Shown here: one piece after another, positions 27,044 through 36,388 of the stretch | How the letters are laid out: every line of letters starts with the position of its first letter | How positions within the stretch are numbered: position 1 is the first letter of the stretch | From: Kaistella sp. SH40-3 | Lineage (GTDB): Bacteria > Bacteroidota > Bacteroidia > Flavobacteriales > Weeksellaceae | Direction of reading: 5' to 3' | DNA length: 64,000 nt | Assembly (NCBI RefSeq): GCF_030686865.1 | Contig: NZ_JAQYUS010000001.1 | Span: forward strand, 62,001-126,000 | Notes under the pieces: generated by a model | Told to the model about the DNA's origin: nothing | Database searches by the model: none | What the model saw: only the letters and a program-made list of their open reading frames with translations | Program-made: the position numbers and the translations under genes

Positions 27044-28693
27044 ATGCTGTATACTTTATTGATGCTTATTTTGCTACTTCCTACTTTAGCAGGTTTAGGA
27101 GCAATTTTCAAAAATATTTTCAGAAGTTTCCCTCGAGGAATTGCTTTGCAAATTATTGCAGGTATTTTCTTTACCACCATCACTTGGACGATCCTCGCTT
27201 TTTTTATTCCTCTCAATATCTACGTCGAAATAGGAACTTTAATTATTGGTATCACAGCCTTTTTTTATTTTAAAGTCTATCTCCAATTCTGGAATTTCAT
27301 TTCAAAAAATTCTCTTTTATTTTTAAGTATTTCTTTGCTCATTATTTTCTTTGGATCCTACTACCCTTTTATTTTAGATCATTTCGGATATTATGTTCCG
27401 ACCGTAAAATGGTTGTCAGAAGTTGGTCTGGTTCAAGGAATTTCAAATCTGGATTTACTACTGGGACAAAATTCTTTCTGGCATATTTTCCAGGCTGGCT
27501 TTTCAAATCTCTCTGATCCTTTTCTAAGAATAAATGTTCTGATGCTGATTATTTATTTAATCTATGTTTTAGAGAAAAAATCCTGGATCCATCTGGTTTT
27601 GTTCCCTTTACTCTTTCTCTTTTTACAATCTCCGTCCACAGATTTGCCTGCGATCGTGTTTTCTTTAATTATTTTAAATGAAGTTTTTCTAGAAAATAAA
27701 AATTCTGAATTTTTATTTGCACTTTCTGTTTTTGTTTTTGCCATAAAACCGACCATGATTTGGTTGCCCATCTTTATTTTCTTCTACAGTTTTTTAATTT
27801 TAAAAAGTAATTATAAAGTTCTCTTTGTTGGAACTGCAGTATTACTTCTTTTCATATTTAAAAACATCTGGACTTTCGGATTCCCCATATTTCCAGTTCA
27901 ATTCGTCGATCTAGGATTATCCTGGAAACCTAATGCAGAATTATTACAAAACTCATCTGAAATGGCAATGATGAAAACCTTCGATATGCAATATTCCTTC
28001 GAAGAAATTCAGCAGTTTTCAAAATTTGATTATATCAAAAACTGGTTATTCATTAACGGAATCAAAAGTGTTATTCATCTTTTATTTGTTTTAAGTTTAA
28101 TCGTATTTTTAGTTTTTGCCTTTATTAAAAAATCAAAATTAATTTGGATTCTTTTTATCTCCATTTTAATTAAAAGCATTGTTGTTCTTTTATTTTCAGC
28201 GCAATACCGTTTTTTCTTCGATGTGTTTTTTGTGGTCTTCTTTGTTCTTTTTTATCAAATTTTATCTAAAAAACTCGCGCTTCTAATTTTCTCATTATCA
28301 TCAATTTTCATTGGTGCATTTCTATCATTTCCAAATCTGGTTACCACCTATTTACCCAGTTTCAAACTCGGAAATTTCATGACGGGTTTTACTAAAACTC
28401 AATTTGTCAAACCCGCTGCTTTTGCATTAAATAAATACAACACGCATCAAATCGGAAATCTAAAATTCAATGTCGTCGATGGTTATATTTTCAGTTTTGA
28501 TACGACACTTCCGGCGATATCTCCGCAATTTATTCAAGAAGATTTAGATGCCGGAATTTTTCCACAACTCAAAGGTGAAACTTTAAAAGATGGATTTATC
28601 TGGAGAAAAATTACAGAGGAAGAAAAAATAAAAATTGAAGTAATCTTGGAACAGTATTCAAAAACGATTCCTGCAATAAATGATTCCAAATAA
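27044..28693 (+). CDS. Polytopic membrane protein of unknown function (GT-C-like topology)
   Basis: About 549 residues with a dozen or more hydrophobic segments and one larger soluble loop in the last 120 residues. The sequence DHFGYYVPTVKWLSEVGLVQG after the first helices recalls the D-containing first periplasmic loop of GT-C glycosyltransferases, in which a similar acidic motif is catalytic. Genes of this kind are annotated in related genomes as LIC_10190-type membrane proteins. That name is from memory. The ATG at 27044 is preferred to the TTG at 27017, which lies inside the terminator hairpin. Confidence 0.65.
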   Translation: MLYTLLMLILLLPTLAGLGAIFKNIFRSFPRGIALQIIAGIFFTTITWTILAFFIPLNIYVEIGTLIIGITAFFYFKVYLQFWNFISKNSLLFLSISLLIIFFGSYYPFILDHFGYYVPTVKWLSEVGLVQGISNLDLLLGQNSFWHIFQAGFSNLSDPFLRINVLMLIIYLIYVLEKKSWIHLVLFPLLFLFLQSPSTDLPAIVFSLIILNEVFLENKNSEFLFALSVFVFAIKPTMIWLPIFIFFYSFLILKSNYKVLFVGTAVLLLFIFKNIWTFGFPIFPVQFVDLGLSWKPNAELLQNSSEMAMMKTFDMQYSFEEIQQFSKFDYIKNWLFINGIKSVIHLLFVLSLIVFLVFAFIKKSKLIWILFISILIKSIVVLLFSAQYRFFFDVFFVVFFVLFYQILSKKLALLIFSLSSIFIGAFLSFPNLVTTYLPSFKLGNFMTGFTKTQFVKPAAFALNKYNTHQIGNLKFNVVDGYIFSFDTTLPAISPQFIQEDLDAGIFPQLKGETLKDGFIWRKITEEEKIKIEVILEQYSKTIPAINDSK

Positions 28694-28804
28694 TAAAATC
28701 AACTTCGAAGTTTATCGCTAAGAATTCTACTGTATTGAAACGCTAACGTAATTTCATTAAAATAAATTCGTGAATTCGTGGCAGAAAAACTCACAACTAT
28801 TAAG

Positions 28805-28812
28805 TAACTTTG
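28805..28812 (+). promoter_or_regulatory. Possible -7 element at the aroC start
   Basis: TAACTTTG fits TAnnTTTG but ends only 4 nt before the ATG at 28817. If it is used, the transcript would be leaderless or start within the codon region. It may be a coincidence. Confidence 0.3.
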
Positions 28813-28816
28813 TAAC

Positions 28817-29890
28817 ATGTTCAATTTAGGCAATTTTCTCACGCTCTCTACCTTTGGCGAAAGTCATGGCACCGCGTACGGCGGAATCATCACTAATTTT
28901 CCCGCAGGTTTAAATATTAATTTAGAAGAAGTTCAACATCAACTTGACCGACGTAAACCTGGTCAAAGTTCCATCGTTACGCAACGAAAAGAAAGTGATA
29001 CGGTAAAGTTTCTTTCCGGGATTTTTGATGGAAAAACAACTGGAACTCCGATCGGTTTTATGATTGAAAACGAAAATCAGAAATCGAAAGATTATGATCA
29101 TATTTCAAAATCATACCGACCAAGTCACGCAGATTTTACCTACGACCAAAAATTCGGAATTCGTGATTATCGTGGCGGCGGAAAATCTTCTGCACGCGAA
29201 ACGGTGAATTGGGTTGTTGCCGGAAGTATGGCAAAACAGATTTTACCCAAAAATGTAGAAATCAATGCTTACGTTTCTTCGGTTGGCGAAATTTTCTGCG
29301 AAAAACCCTATCAAGATTTAGACTTTTCTAAAACCGAATATAATGATGTTCGTTGTCCTGATGCGGAAACGGCTGAAAAAATGATTGCGAAAATCAAAGA
29401 AATTAAGAAAGAAGGAAATACCATCGGTGGAACAATTACGTGCGTCATCAAGAATTTACCTATCGGAATTGGCGAACCGGTTTTCGGAAAACTTCAGGCC
29501 GAATTGGCAAAAGCAATGTTGAACATTAACGCTTGTAAGGGCTTTGAATACGGAAGTGGATTTTGTGGCGCAAAGATGACCGGCAAAGATCACAACGATT
29601 TATTCAATGAAGATTTTTCTACAAAAACCAATCTTTCTGGCGGAATCCAAGGTGGGATTTCCAATGGAATGGATATTTATTTCCGTATTGCTTTCAAACC
29701 TGTAGCAACCATTATACGTCCACAAGATAGTTTTGACTCTGATGGAAAACCAATTATTGTTGAAGGAAAAGGCCGTCACGATCCTTGCGTTTTACCAAGA
29801 GCAGTTCCTATTGTTGAGAATTTAGCAGCCTTCGTTTTGGCAGATTTATTTTTGATCAATAAACTTCGAAAGTATTCCGAACCAATTTAA
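28817..29890 (+). CDS. aroC: Chorismate synthase
   Basis: AroC removes phosphate from EPSP to form chorismate, the branch point of aromatic amino acid, folate and menaquinone synthesis. It needs reduced FMN. The 357-residue protein carries the three family signatures: [12 protein letters not shown] near residue 13, [13 protein letters not shown] around 120 and [13 protein letters not shown] around 320. Length and signatures are complete. It is a single gene. Confidence 0.96.
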   Translation: MFNLGNFLTLSTFGESHGTAYGGIITNFPAGLNINLEEVQHQLDRRKPGQSSIVTQRKESDTVKFLSGIFDGKTTGTPIGFMIENENQKSKDYDHISKSYRPSHADFTYDQKFGIRDYRGGGKSSARETVNWVVAGSMAKQILPKNVEINAYVSSVGEIFCEKPYQDLDFSKTEYNDVRCPDAETAEKMIAKIKEIKKEGNTIGGTITCVIKNLPIGIGEPVFGKLQAELAKAMLNINACKGFEYGSGFCGAKMTGKDHNDLFNEDFSTKTNLSGGIQGGISNGMDIYFRIAFKPVATIIRPQDSFDSDGKPIIVEGKGRHDPCVLPRAVPIVENLAAFVLADLFLINKLRKYSEPI

Positions 29891-30181
29891 AACAGAAAAA
29901 TCTTTTAACTGCAGATAGAACATATACTAAATCCATTAAAAAACAATAAATACTAAATCTATTTAAAGCACAGATCTCACAGATTTACACAGATTATCCG
30001 CAAAACCTACGAAATCGACCTAGAAATTATTTTAATATGCATTTTGCCGTATTTTGATTCCGCTTAATGGATAAAACTTTTGAAACTTTTGCGGTAAAAA
30101 AATTAAAAGAAACTCCCAATGTGATTTAGGTCACGTACTAATACAAGTATTATCCTGAAATTTGTATCAAATAAAAAAGAA
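29891..30181. other. Intergenic region with dispersed repeats, no gene
   Basis: No credible ORF. It contains the words 'cacagatctcacagattt' followed by 'acacagatt' (about 29971-29996) and 'cttttgaaacttttgcggt' (about 30068-30087). Both recur in related form elsewhere in the window (for example 30812-30940 and near 34765). Confidence 0.5.
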
Positions 30182-30793
30182 ATGAAATCAATGATTCAAG
30201 AAGCCCAAACAACAGATAAAAATCAAGAATTTAAAAATTACTGGCAAAACGCCATCACTTTTGATGAATATTTAAAAGTAGCAGAAGAGCGTTTTCACAA
30301 CAATCCAGATAAAAATGATGAGCACCAGGAATATTACGAACTGGGTTTAACAAGAACCAACAGAACGGTAAAAACCTATAAAGTTGACGATGAACAACTT
30401 CAAAAATTAGAAGCCAAAAACTTTAATGGTAAAATTTTAATCATTTCAGAACCGTGGTGTGGTGATGCCAGTGCGACTGTTCCGGCAGTTTCTAAATTTT
30501 TCGAAGCAGCCGGCGTTGAAGTTAAAATTTTCTTGCGAGACAGCGATCTTTCGCTAATCGATCAATTTCAAACCAATGGAACGCAGTCGATTCCAAAAGT
30601 AATTATCGTGAATGATGATTTCTCTGTAAAAGCAGATTGGGGTCCGCGTCCACAATTCGGAAATGATCTTTTGAAAAAATTCAAAGAAAACCCAGACACG
30701 TACCCAAGAGAAGAATTCTACAATGATTTGCAGGTTTATTACGCCAAAAACCGTGGCAAAGATGCCATCGAAGAAATCATATCTTTACTGTAA
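30182..30793 (+). CDS. Thioredoxin-fold protein with WCGDA active site
   Basis: The 203-residue cytoplasmic protein (no signal peptide) belongs to the thioredoxin family related to Thioredoxin_9. The active-site position reads EPWCGDASATVP, so only the first cysteine of the CxxC is present and ordinary disulfide reduction is unlikely. The sequence QSIPKVIIVNDDF contains the cis-proline. The function is unknown. Confidence 0.8.
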   Translation: MKSMIQEAQTTDKNQEFKNYWQNAITFDEYLKVAEERFHNNPDKNDEHQEYYELGLTRTNRTVKTYKVDDEQLQKLEAKNFNGKILIISEPWCGDASATVPAVSKFFEAAGVEVKIFLRDSDLSLIDQFQTNGTQSIPKVIIVNDDFSVKADWGPRPQFGNDLLKKFKENPDTYPREEFYNDLQVYYAKNRGKDAIEEIISLL

Positions 30794-30811
30794 ATAATTT
30801 TTTAATTTTAA

Positions 30812-30940
30812 CCGCAAAATTGGCAAAAGATAATTAAAAAAAGGATTTTCAAAAAGATGCAAAAAGTAAATTATGATTTTGCAAACTTTTGAATAAATTC
30901 TGTTTAAGAACCTTTTGTATCTTTTGCGGTTAAAAAATTA
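30812..30940. repeat. Inverted repeat of the AACCGCAAAA / TTTTGCGGTT family
   Basis: AACCGCAAAA (about 30812) and TTTTGCGGTT (about 30923) flank partly complementary sequence such as 'ggcaaaaga' and 'gtatcttttg', filling most of the gap between two thioredoxin-fold genes. The outer word also appears near 30080. Confidence 0.6.
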
Positions 30941-30966
30941 AACAAACTCTTAATCAAAACACGACA

Positions 30967-31518
30967 ATGAAATTTCTGAAGAAGAACGCATTTTTCATTT
31001 TGGCTATGGCATTTTTAGCCGTGCTTTATCTTTTCCCATCGGTAAAATTGAAGTTGAAAGATCTTTTTTTTCCCGTCGCAGCCATCGAAAACGCCATCAC
31101 TTTAAACGATGAAGATTACGATATCCAACTCAAAGGAATTAATGTTCCAGACACGAATCTTAAAGATTTAAAAGGCAATAAATTAATTCTGCTTAATTTC
31201 TGGGGGACGTGGTGTCCGCCGTGTCGCGAAGAATGGCCGACCATCGAGAAACTATATCAAGGCAGAAAAGACAAAATCGATTTCGTATTGATTGCCATGC
31301 AGGACAAAGAGGAAGATGTGATTGCATTCATGAAAAAAAACAATTATACCGCACCCGTATATATTGCTGAAAGTCCGATTACCAATCATGTTTTGCCAAA
31401 GGTTTTTCCCACCACTTTTCTATTAGATAAAAATGGCAGAATCCTTCTGAAAGAAGACGGTTCCAAAGATTGGAACTCCAAATCAACCAACGAATTCATC
31501 GATAATGTGACCAAGTAA
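30967..31518 (+). CDS. TlpA-family disulfide reductase, membrane-anchored
   Basis: The 183-residue protein has an N-terminal membrane anchor or signal (about residues 8-25, AFFILAMAFLAVLYLFP) and the redox motif FWGTWCPPCREEWP (CPPC) near residue 82, plus the cis-Pro region KVFPTTFLLDKNG. TlpA/ResA proteins reduce periplasmic disulfides, often for cytochrome c maturation. The partner here is unknown. Confidence 0.9.
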   Translation: MKFLKKNAFFILAMAFLAVLYLFPSVKLKLKDLFFPVAAIENAITLNDEDYDIQLKGINVPDTNLKDLKGNKLILLNFWGTWCPPCREEWPTIEKLYQGRKDKIDFVLIAMQDKEEDVIAFMKKNNYTAPVYIAESPITNHVLPKVFPTTFLLDKNGRILLKEDGSKDWNSKSTNEFIDNVTK

Positions 31519-31592
31519 CTTTAACTAAATTTACGAAATAGTGGTATAGAATTTGCGAATTATATCACGTTTTAAAAATCACAATACACAAA

Positions 31593-31934
31593 ATGAAAGT
31601 ATCAAAAATTCAGTTGGCAAAAGAAGCATTCAAGCATAAAGGATTTGTCTCAAAAATTCCTGTAATCATCCGCATGATCAAATCTGCAACCAAAAAAGGT
31701 GGTTACAAACCACATTTAAAAGATGTAATAATCCCCGCTTTGGTCTTGGTTTATCTCATCTCTCCCATCGACCTCATCCCTGACTGGATACCGGGTATCG
31801 GCATTTTAGACGACTTGGCGTTACTCACCTTTGCGATTCCGTTATTGGTAAAAGAAGCCGAAAAATTTGTCGCTTGGGAAGTCTCTCAAAACATGCAGGA
31901 CAATATCATTGATGAAGCCGAAGTAATTGGATAA
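31593..31934 (+). CDS. YkvA/DUF1232 family membrane protein
   Basis: The 113-residue protein contains the DUF1232 signature LVYLISPIDLIPDWIPGIGI followed by LDDLALLTFAIPLL, with two short hydrophobic helices. The family is common and has no proven function. A good terminator follows. Confidence 0.88.
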   Translation: MKVSKIQLAKEAFKHKGFVSKIPVIIRMIKSATKKGGYKPHLKDVIIPALVLVYLISPIDLIPDWIPGIGILDDLALLTFAIPLLVKEAEKFVAWEVSQNMQDNIIDEAEVIG

Positions 31935-31953
31935 AATCAGAAACTTATTACAA

Positions 31954-31982
31954 GCCGTTCTTTAAAAAGAGCGGTTTTTTTT
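31954..31982 (+). terminator. Terminator after the DUF1232 gene
   Basis: CCGTTCTTT pairs with AAGAGCGG (one G-U pair) and is followed by eight T residues. Confidence 0.85.
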
Positions 31983-32023
31983 AGGAGAAGCAACAAGATT
32001 TTCGCTTCTTCGAAAACCCGTCC

Positions 32024-32110
32024 CGCTTTCCGTTACAATTCTTCATTCGGCGCTCTCCGCCGCGGCAGATTACGTCTCATTCCGGGATTTCCACTGCAAT
32101 CGGGGCTAGA
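32024..32110. repeat. Dispersed GTGGAAATCCC...TTGTAACGGAAAGCGGGA element
   Basis: Read on the minus strand, it contains GATTGCAGTGGAAATCCCGG, a GC-rich middle (CCGCGGCGGAGAGCGCC) and GAATTGTAACGGAAAGCGGG. The outer words match the second half of the 9893-9960 element. Its GC content is well above the neighbourhood. It lies within the 433-nt gap between the DUF1232 gene and miaA. The rest of the gap holds 'cttaatcttccttaatccttaatg' type units and no gene. Confidence 0.65.
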
Positions 32111-32367
32111 ATATCAGGTATTTTGTTATTTCATAAAAGAATCAATATTAAAAAAAAGAATAGATTCAATTTTCATTACGGAATATTAATCAGTGAAATC
32201 TGTGCGAGAAAAGAAGACTACTAAATTGACAATATATAATTTTAAACATTAAGGTGTTAAAATTCATTTCGGAAAAATTGTGTCGTTATTAGAAAAAACA
32301 AAAATCTTAATCTTCCTTAATCCTTAATGTTTCAATATTATTCAAAAAAAATCAGGAAATTTGCAGC

Positions 32368-33270
32368 GTGAAAAAACTCATCTCCATTATCGGAACAACA
32401 GGAATCGGCAAAACAAAACTCGCCATCGAAATTGCAAAACATTTCGAGACCGAAATTATTTCCTGTGATTCCCGACAGTTTTTCAAAGAAATGACTATCG
32501 GCACCGCAACGCCTTCTCCTGAAGAACTGGCCGAAGTTCCGCATCACTTTATTGGCAATCTTTCCGTTCAGGATTATTATTCCATCGGACAATATGAAAA
32601 AGAAGCCATTCAAAAAATCGAAGAATTATTTCAGAAACATGACGTTGTTGTTTTGGTTGGCGGAAGCATGATGTACGAAAAAGCCGTCATCGAAGGTCTT
32701 CACGATCTACCCGAAGCCAATGAAGAAAACCAACGTACACTGGAGCAGATTTCAGAAGAAGATGGAATTGAAAAACTTCAAAATATCTTACAGGAATTAG
32801 ATCCGGAATATTTTAATAAAGTTGACAAAGACAATCCGAGAAGATTATTTCGAGCAATTGATATTATCTGGCAAACCGGTAAAACGTACACTGCAAATAT
32901 TTCAGAACAAATGAACAAGCGGGATTTTAAAGTCATCAGAATCGGACTTCAAGCGCCACGGGAAATCATTTACGAAAGAATTAATCAACGTGTAGATTTG
33001 ATGGTCGAAAACGGTTTACTGAAAGAGGTAGAATCATTAATTCCCTTTAAAAATAATCTGGCTTTACAAACCGTTGGCTATGCCGAACTCTTCAAATATT
33101 TCGACGGAACCTGGACTCTGGATTTTGCCGTGGAAGAAATCAAGAAAAACTCCCGACGGTTTGCAAAACGACAATTAACGTGGTACCGAAAAGAAGAAAA
33201 CATCAAGTGGGTAAATTTTGAAAATTCGGTGCAAGAATCGTTATCCTATTTAAATTCGGTGATGTTATGA
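32368..33270 (+). CDS. miaA: tRNA dimethylallyltransferase
   Basis: MiaA adds a dimethylallyl group to adenosine 37 of tRNAs reading UNN codons. The 300-residue protein has the P-loop GTTGIGKTKLAIEI at residues 8-21, the substrate motif SCDSRQFFKEMTIGTA and the C-terminal NSRRFAKRQLTWYRK. The start codon is GTG at 32368, directly giving KKLISIIGTT. No upstream in-frame ATG gives a better start. Confidence 0.94.
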   Translation: MKKLISIIGTTGIGKTKLAIEIAKHFETEIISCDSRQFFKEMTIGTATPSPEELAEVPHHFIGNLSVQDYYSIGQYEKEAIQKIEELFQKHDVVVLVGGSMMYEKAVIEGLHDLPEANEENQRTLEQISEEDGIEKLQNILQELDPEYFNKVDKDNPRRLFRAIDIIWQTGKTYTANISEQMNKRDFKVIRIGLQAPREIIYERINQRVDLMVENGLLKEVESLIPFKNNLALQTVGYAELFKYFDGTWTLDFAVEEIKKNSRRFAKRQLTWYRKEENIKWVNFENSVQESLSYLNSVML

Positions 33271-33315
33271 TTCTTTAATATGCTGATTGTTGTTTTCTTT
33301 GCCATAGTTTATCAT

Positions 33316-33323
33316 TATATTTG
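33316..33323 (+). promoter_or_regulatory. Likely -7 element for the AhpC/TSA-like gene
   Basis: TATATTTG fits TAnnTTTG, about 40 nt upstream of the ATG at 33363. The -33 spacing is not ideal (TTTG at 33298). Confidence 0.4.
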
Positions 33324-33362
33324 TATTATCAAATTAACACATTAACTCATCAACAAATCATT

Positions 33363-33923
33363 ATGGCAAATACTCCTTCAAATATGCTCGCACTCGGAAC
33401 CAAAGCACCTTTTTTTGAACTTCCGAATCCGTCTCAAAGCAATGAAATGCAATCCTTAGAAGATTTAAAAGGAGAAAAAGGAACATTGGTTTTCTTCATG
33501 TGTAATCATTGTCCGTTTGTACTTCATGTGATTGATAAATTGACTGAACTTTACGAAGATTATCAGGAACAGGGAATTGAGTTCATCGCGATTAATTCGA
33601 ACGACGTAGAGAAATATCCGGCTGATTCTCCAGAGAAAATGGTTGAATTTCAGGTAGAAAGAAAATTTGATTTCCCTTATTTATATGACGAAAGCCAAGC
33701 GATTGCAAAAGCCTACGACGCTGCCTGCACGCCAGATTTTTTCTTTTTTGATGACAAATTAGATTTAATTTACCGCGGACAAATGGATGATTCCAGACCG
33801 GGAAACAACAAAGAAATTACAGGTGAAGATTTAATTATCGCCTTCGAAAACCTATTGGCAGAAGCGCCTCAGGAAGAAATCCAAAAACCAAGTATGGGTT
33901 GTAATATCAAGTGGAAGGCTTAA
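33363..33923 (+). CDS. Thioredoxin family protein (AhpC/TSA-like)
   Basis: The 186-residue cytoplasmic protein has the peroxiredoxin/thioredoxin fold with the motif FFMCNHCPFVLHVIDKL (CNHC) near residue 46 and KAYDAACTPDFFFFD (cis-Pro). Proteins of this family (often called thioredoxin family or redoxin) are common, and their targets are unknown. The ATG at 33363 (MANTPSNMLALG) is preferred to an earlier in-frame codon at 33321 that overlaps the promoter. Confidence 0.87.
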   Translation: MANTPSNMLALGTKAPFFELPNPSQSNEMQSLEDLKGEKGTLVFFMCNHCPFVLHVIDKLTELYEDYQEQGIEFIAINSNDVEKYPADSPEKMVEFQVERKFDFPYLYDESQAIAKAYDAACTPDFFFFDDKLDLIYRGQMDDSRPGNNKEITGEDLIIAFENLLAEAPQEEIQKPSMGCNIKWKA

Positions 33924-33926
33924 ACA

Positions 33927-33986
33927 AGAGCCAAGTAAAAAGTAAAAAGAGCCAAGTATCATACAGATTACTTGGCTCTTTTTTAT
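33927..33986. terminator. Intrinsic terminator built from heptad repeat copy 2
   Basis: Units AGAGCCA, AGTAAAA, AGTAAAA, AGAGCCA, AGTATCA (33927-33961) repeat the pattern at 1723. The fourth and fifth units (AAGAGCCAAGTA) form a perfect stem with TACTTGGCTCTT (33969-33980), followed by T residues. It starts 3 nt after the stop codon of the preceding gene. Confidence 0.9.
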
Positions 33987-34024
33987 TTGCAACATTTTTC
34001 AACGATAAAATCTTTGAAAAACTT

Positions 34025-34663
34025 TTATCTGAAATAAGGACTGTAATTTTTCTCGAATCCAATTGTGGTTGGATTTCCGTGTCCGTTGTAAACTTTTGTT
34101 TCTTCATCAAGCACAAAAAGTTTTGTTTTGATATTGGTAATAAGTTGCTCGTGATCCCCTTTGTACAAATCGGTTCTACCAATACTTCCTTCAAATAAAA
34201 CATCGCCCGAAATCATGAATTTCTGCGCTTCATTATAGAAAGCGATACTTCCTGGTGAATGGCCGGGAACGTGAATTATTTTAAATTCATCTTTTCCTAA
34301 AGTTGCCGTTTCACCTTCATTAATATAAGAGATCTTCCCTTCAAATGGTTTAAAGAAAAAGCCAAACCGATTTGCATCCATTGGATTTCTATCCAGTATT
34401 TCCTGCTCAAGCGGATGAACCAAAACAGGAACATTGTAGGCATCAAAGGTTTTTTGCAAACCTAAAACATGGTCGATATGTGCGTGAGTTAAAAGAATAT
34501 TTTGCACTTTCAAATCATTGTCCGAAATGAATTTTTCTAAAGTCTCGGTTTCTTCGTCAGTGAAATTTCCCGGATCAATGACGAAAGCAACTTTATCTTC
34601 ATTGAAAACGACATAAGTATTTTGTGAAAAAGGATTGAAAGCAAAAGATTTAATCTGCAACAT
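34025..34663 (-). CDS. Metallo-beta-lactamase-fold hydrolase (glyoxalase II-like)
   Basis: The 212-residue protein has the metal-binding motif LTHAHIDHVLG (HxHxDH) near residue 60, plus IHVPGHSPGSIAFY and SGDVLFEGSIGRTDL, which supply the remaining ligands. This resembles YcbL-type glyoxalase II proteins that hydrolyse thioesters such as lactoylglutathione. The real substrate is not known. It is convergent with the thioredoxin-like gene. Confidence 0.9.
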   Translation of the reverse strand: MLQIKSFAFNPFSQNTYVVFNEDKVAFVIDPGNFTDEETETLEKFISDNDLKVQNILLTHAHIDHVLGLQKTFDAYNVPVLVHPLEQEILDRNPMDANRFGFFFKPFEGKISYINEGETATLGKDEFKIIHVPGHSPGSIAFYNEAQKFMISGDVLFEGSIGRTDLYKGDHEQLITNIKTKLFVLDEETKVYNGHGNPTTIGFEKNYSPYFR

Positions 34664-34919
34664 TGATTTATTTTTTTTACAAATTTAAAACCTAATTTTT
34701 TATAAACCACAAAACCTTGATGCGAAATTATAAAATAGACTTTTTCTAAAATTAGTGACTTCAAGAAAATCTGCGTAATAAGCAAAATCTGCGAGAGAAT
34801 GTTTAAAAATTATTCACCATTAAGATTGATGAAGGAATTAAGATTATTAAGATCCTCTTCGAAAATTGCATTGTGCTCTTAGAGAAATCAATCTCAATTT
34901 GAATTTATTGTTGAATAAT
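34664..34919. other. Intergenic region with dispersed repeat words, no gene
   Basis: AT-rich. It contains 'aaatctgcgtaataagcaaaatctgcgaga' type repeats (about 34768-34797) and 'attaagattgatgaaggaattaagattattaaga' units (34819-34852), related to those near 32305. No credible ORF. Confidence 0.45.
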
Positions 34920-35423
34920 TTATCTTCTAAAATCCCAAGGTGCGACGGGATTTTTGTCTGTCCAAAGTCCTACTCTATTTCTCTTAGCGAAATTTTCTAA
35001 TTGAGCATACTCCTCATTTTTGGAATATTTTTTATAATGCCAGGCTAAACCAGATTTCAGCATTTCCTTGTTCACGTTCGTTTTTTCATTTACAAAAACC
35101 TCAGCGATCATTCGACCTCGGCCATCATAATTCCCTTTTTTACCAGTGCTGACAATGGTAACGTTTTTACCAAAACATAAGTCTGAGAGTTTTTGTTTTG
35201 AAACCGTCCCAAACGCTTGTTTCTTTTCTGGCGCATCAATATGTTCAAGCCGAATTACAATGGGAAGTTGATAGTATAGAACCTCAATGGTATCGCCGTC
35301 TTTTACCCCAATAACTTTCACTTTTAAAACAAGTTGATTGGTTTGTTTAGAAGTTTGCAAAGAAGCGGTTGTAAATTGATTTCCGAAAAAGAAAAGGAGA
35401 ATAAAGATGATAAGTTTTCGCAT
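34920..35423 (-). CDS. Secreted thermonuclease-like (SNase) protein
   Basis: The 167-residue protein has a signal peptide (MRKLIIFILLFFFGNQFTTA) and a staphylococcal nuclease domain: VIGVKDGDTIEVLYY, RLEHIDAPEKKQAFG with the catalytic Arg/Asp, and YDGRGRMIAEVFV with the second Arg. Such enzymes hydrolyse DNA or RNA with Ca2+ outside the cytoplasm. The ending EYAQLENFAKRNRVGLW is also typical. A role in nutrient scavenging or in attacking extracellular DNA is plausible. Confidence 0.9.
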   Translation of the reverse strand: MRKLIIFILLFFFGNQFTTASLQTSKQTNQLVLKVKVIGVKDGDTIEVLYYQLPIVIRLEHIDAPEKKQAFGTVSKQKLSDLCFGKNVTIVSTGKKGNYDGRGRMIAEVFVNEKTNVNKEMLKSGLAWHYKKYSKNEEYAQLENFAKRNRVGLWTDKNPVAPWDFRR

Positions 35424-35755
35424 GAAGGTATTGGAACTATTTTGTGTGCTGAAGATAGGTATTAAAATTTACCAAATGTTACTTCTTTACATTTAATTAT
35501 TAAAGTGTGAATTACAGATATGTCGGTGTTTTTTTATTGTATGTAGGAATACTTTAACAGCAAGATCAAAATAATTCCCCTTATGGAATCGGCTTTTTAA
35601 TGTTTTTTTATCTCCTAATTGATTGCTAATCTGATGGGTTAAATCACCCTATTTTAAACTACAAGCACTAAAATTCTTTTTTAATTGCAATCTCTTGTGT
35701 AGTTTTGTGAAAGAATTAATCTTTAAAAAGTTTAATTCTAAACACAAACACAATT
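35424..35755. other. Intergenic region upstream of the exported-protein block
   Basis: 332 nt, AT-rich, no ORF of note. TAGTTTTG at 35700-35707 fits the -7 consensus and would transcribe the following gene with a leader of about 45-90 nt. Confidence 0.45.
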
Positions 35756-36388
35756 TTGAAAAAAGATTTATTTTTGGTAAGAAATTTACCGAAAAGAAGG
35801 ATGACTTCTATATCATCTTTATTTTCGGTGTTTTTTGTTTTATTATTTTCATCACTTTCCTTTGCAACTACTTTATCAAAGACAGATAGTGTCACAACAA
35901 AGCAAACTGCGGTAATTTACGTTTTAGGAAATACGATAATTAAAGGTGAAAGTAGTTTTTCTAACGCCAACATTATCACTGTAAAAATTGTAGAAAAGAA
36001 ATCTTCTAATACAAAACAAAATACAGTAGAAAAAAAAGAAGATCAATCAATCTCTGCGCAAATCAGTAAAAAAGAAAAAGAAGAAAAAGAAAAAGAAAAA
36101 TTAGCAAAAATTCAAAAGCAGGTTAAAGAAAAACCTACCACTTTTCTTTCACAAAATCAAACTTCTTCAGATTTCAATAATACTAATTTTCAAAATGGAA
36201 GTATTGCAGTTGCAAGCAACAATTCTTACTCTCCATTTAAATTCTTAAAAGTCTTTTTGCAAAAAAACAAAGCACCTGTTCTTTGCGAAGACAAGAAAAA
36301 CAAACAAAAATTCTACACTACTCTTTCTTATTTACATTTCGGTAAATATAGAAGTTCTTCTTTGCGGGCACCGCCTGCATTCGTTTAA
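35756..36388 (+). CDS. Exported protein of unknown function, Lys/Glu-rich
   Basis: The frame is open from a TTG at 35756 (210 residues). An ATG at 35801 (MTSISSLFSVFFVLLFSSLS) places a signal peptide at the N-terminus and may be the true start, whereas the TTG form has a charged n-region. The middle is a highly charged stretch (KKEKEEKEKEKLAKIQKQVK) predicted to be a helix or disordered, and the end is basic. No known domain is recognised. It heads a row of four exported-protein genes. Confidence 0.6.
   Translation: MKKDLFLVRNLPKRRMTSISSLFSVFFVLLFSSLSFATTLSKTDSVTTKQTAVIYVLGNTIIKGESSFSNANIITVKIVEKKSSNTKQNTVEKKEDQSISAQISKKEKEEKEKEKLAKIQKQVKEKPTTFLSQNQTSSDFNNTNFQNGSIAVASNNSYSPFKFLKVFLQKNKAPVLCEDKKNKQKFYTTLSYLHFGKYRSSSLRAPPAFV

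Noticed and set aside
30812-30940. CRISPR-like repeats
   Set aside because: There is one inverted pair only, no regular spacer and no cas gene in the window.
33911-34203. ORFs on both strands around 34.0 kb
   Set aside because: They overlap the terminator repeat and the end of the MBL hydrolase gene.
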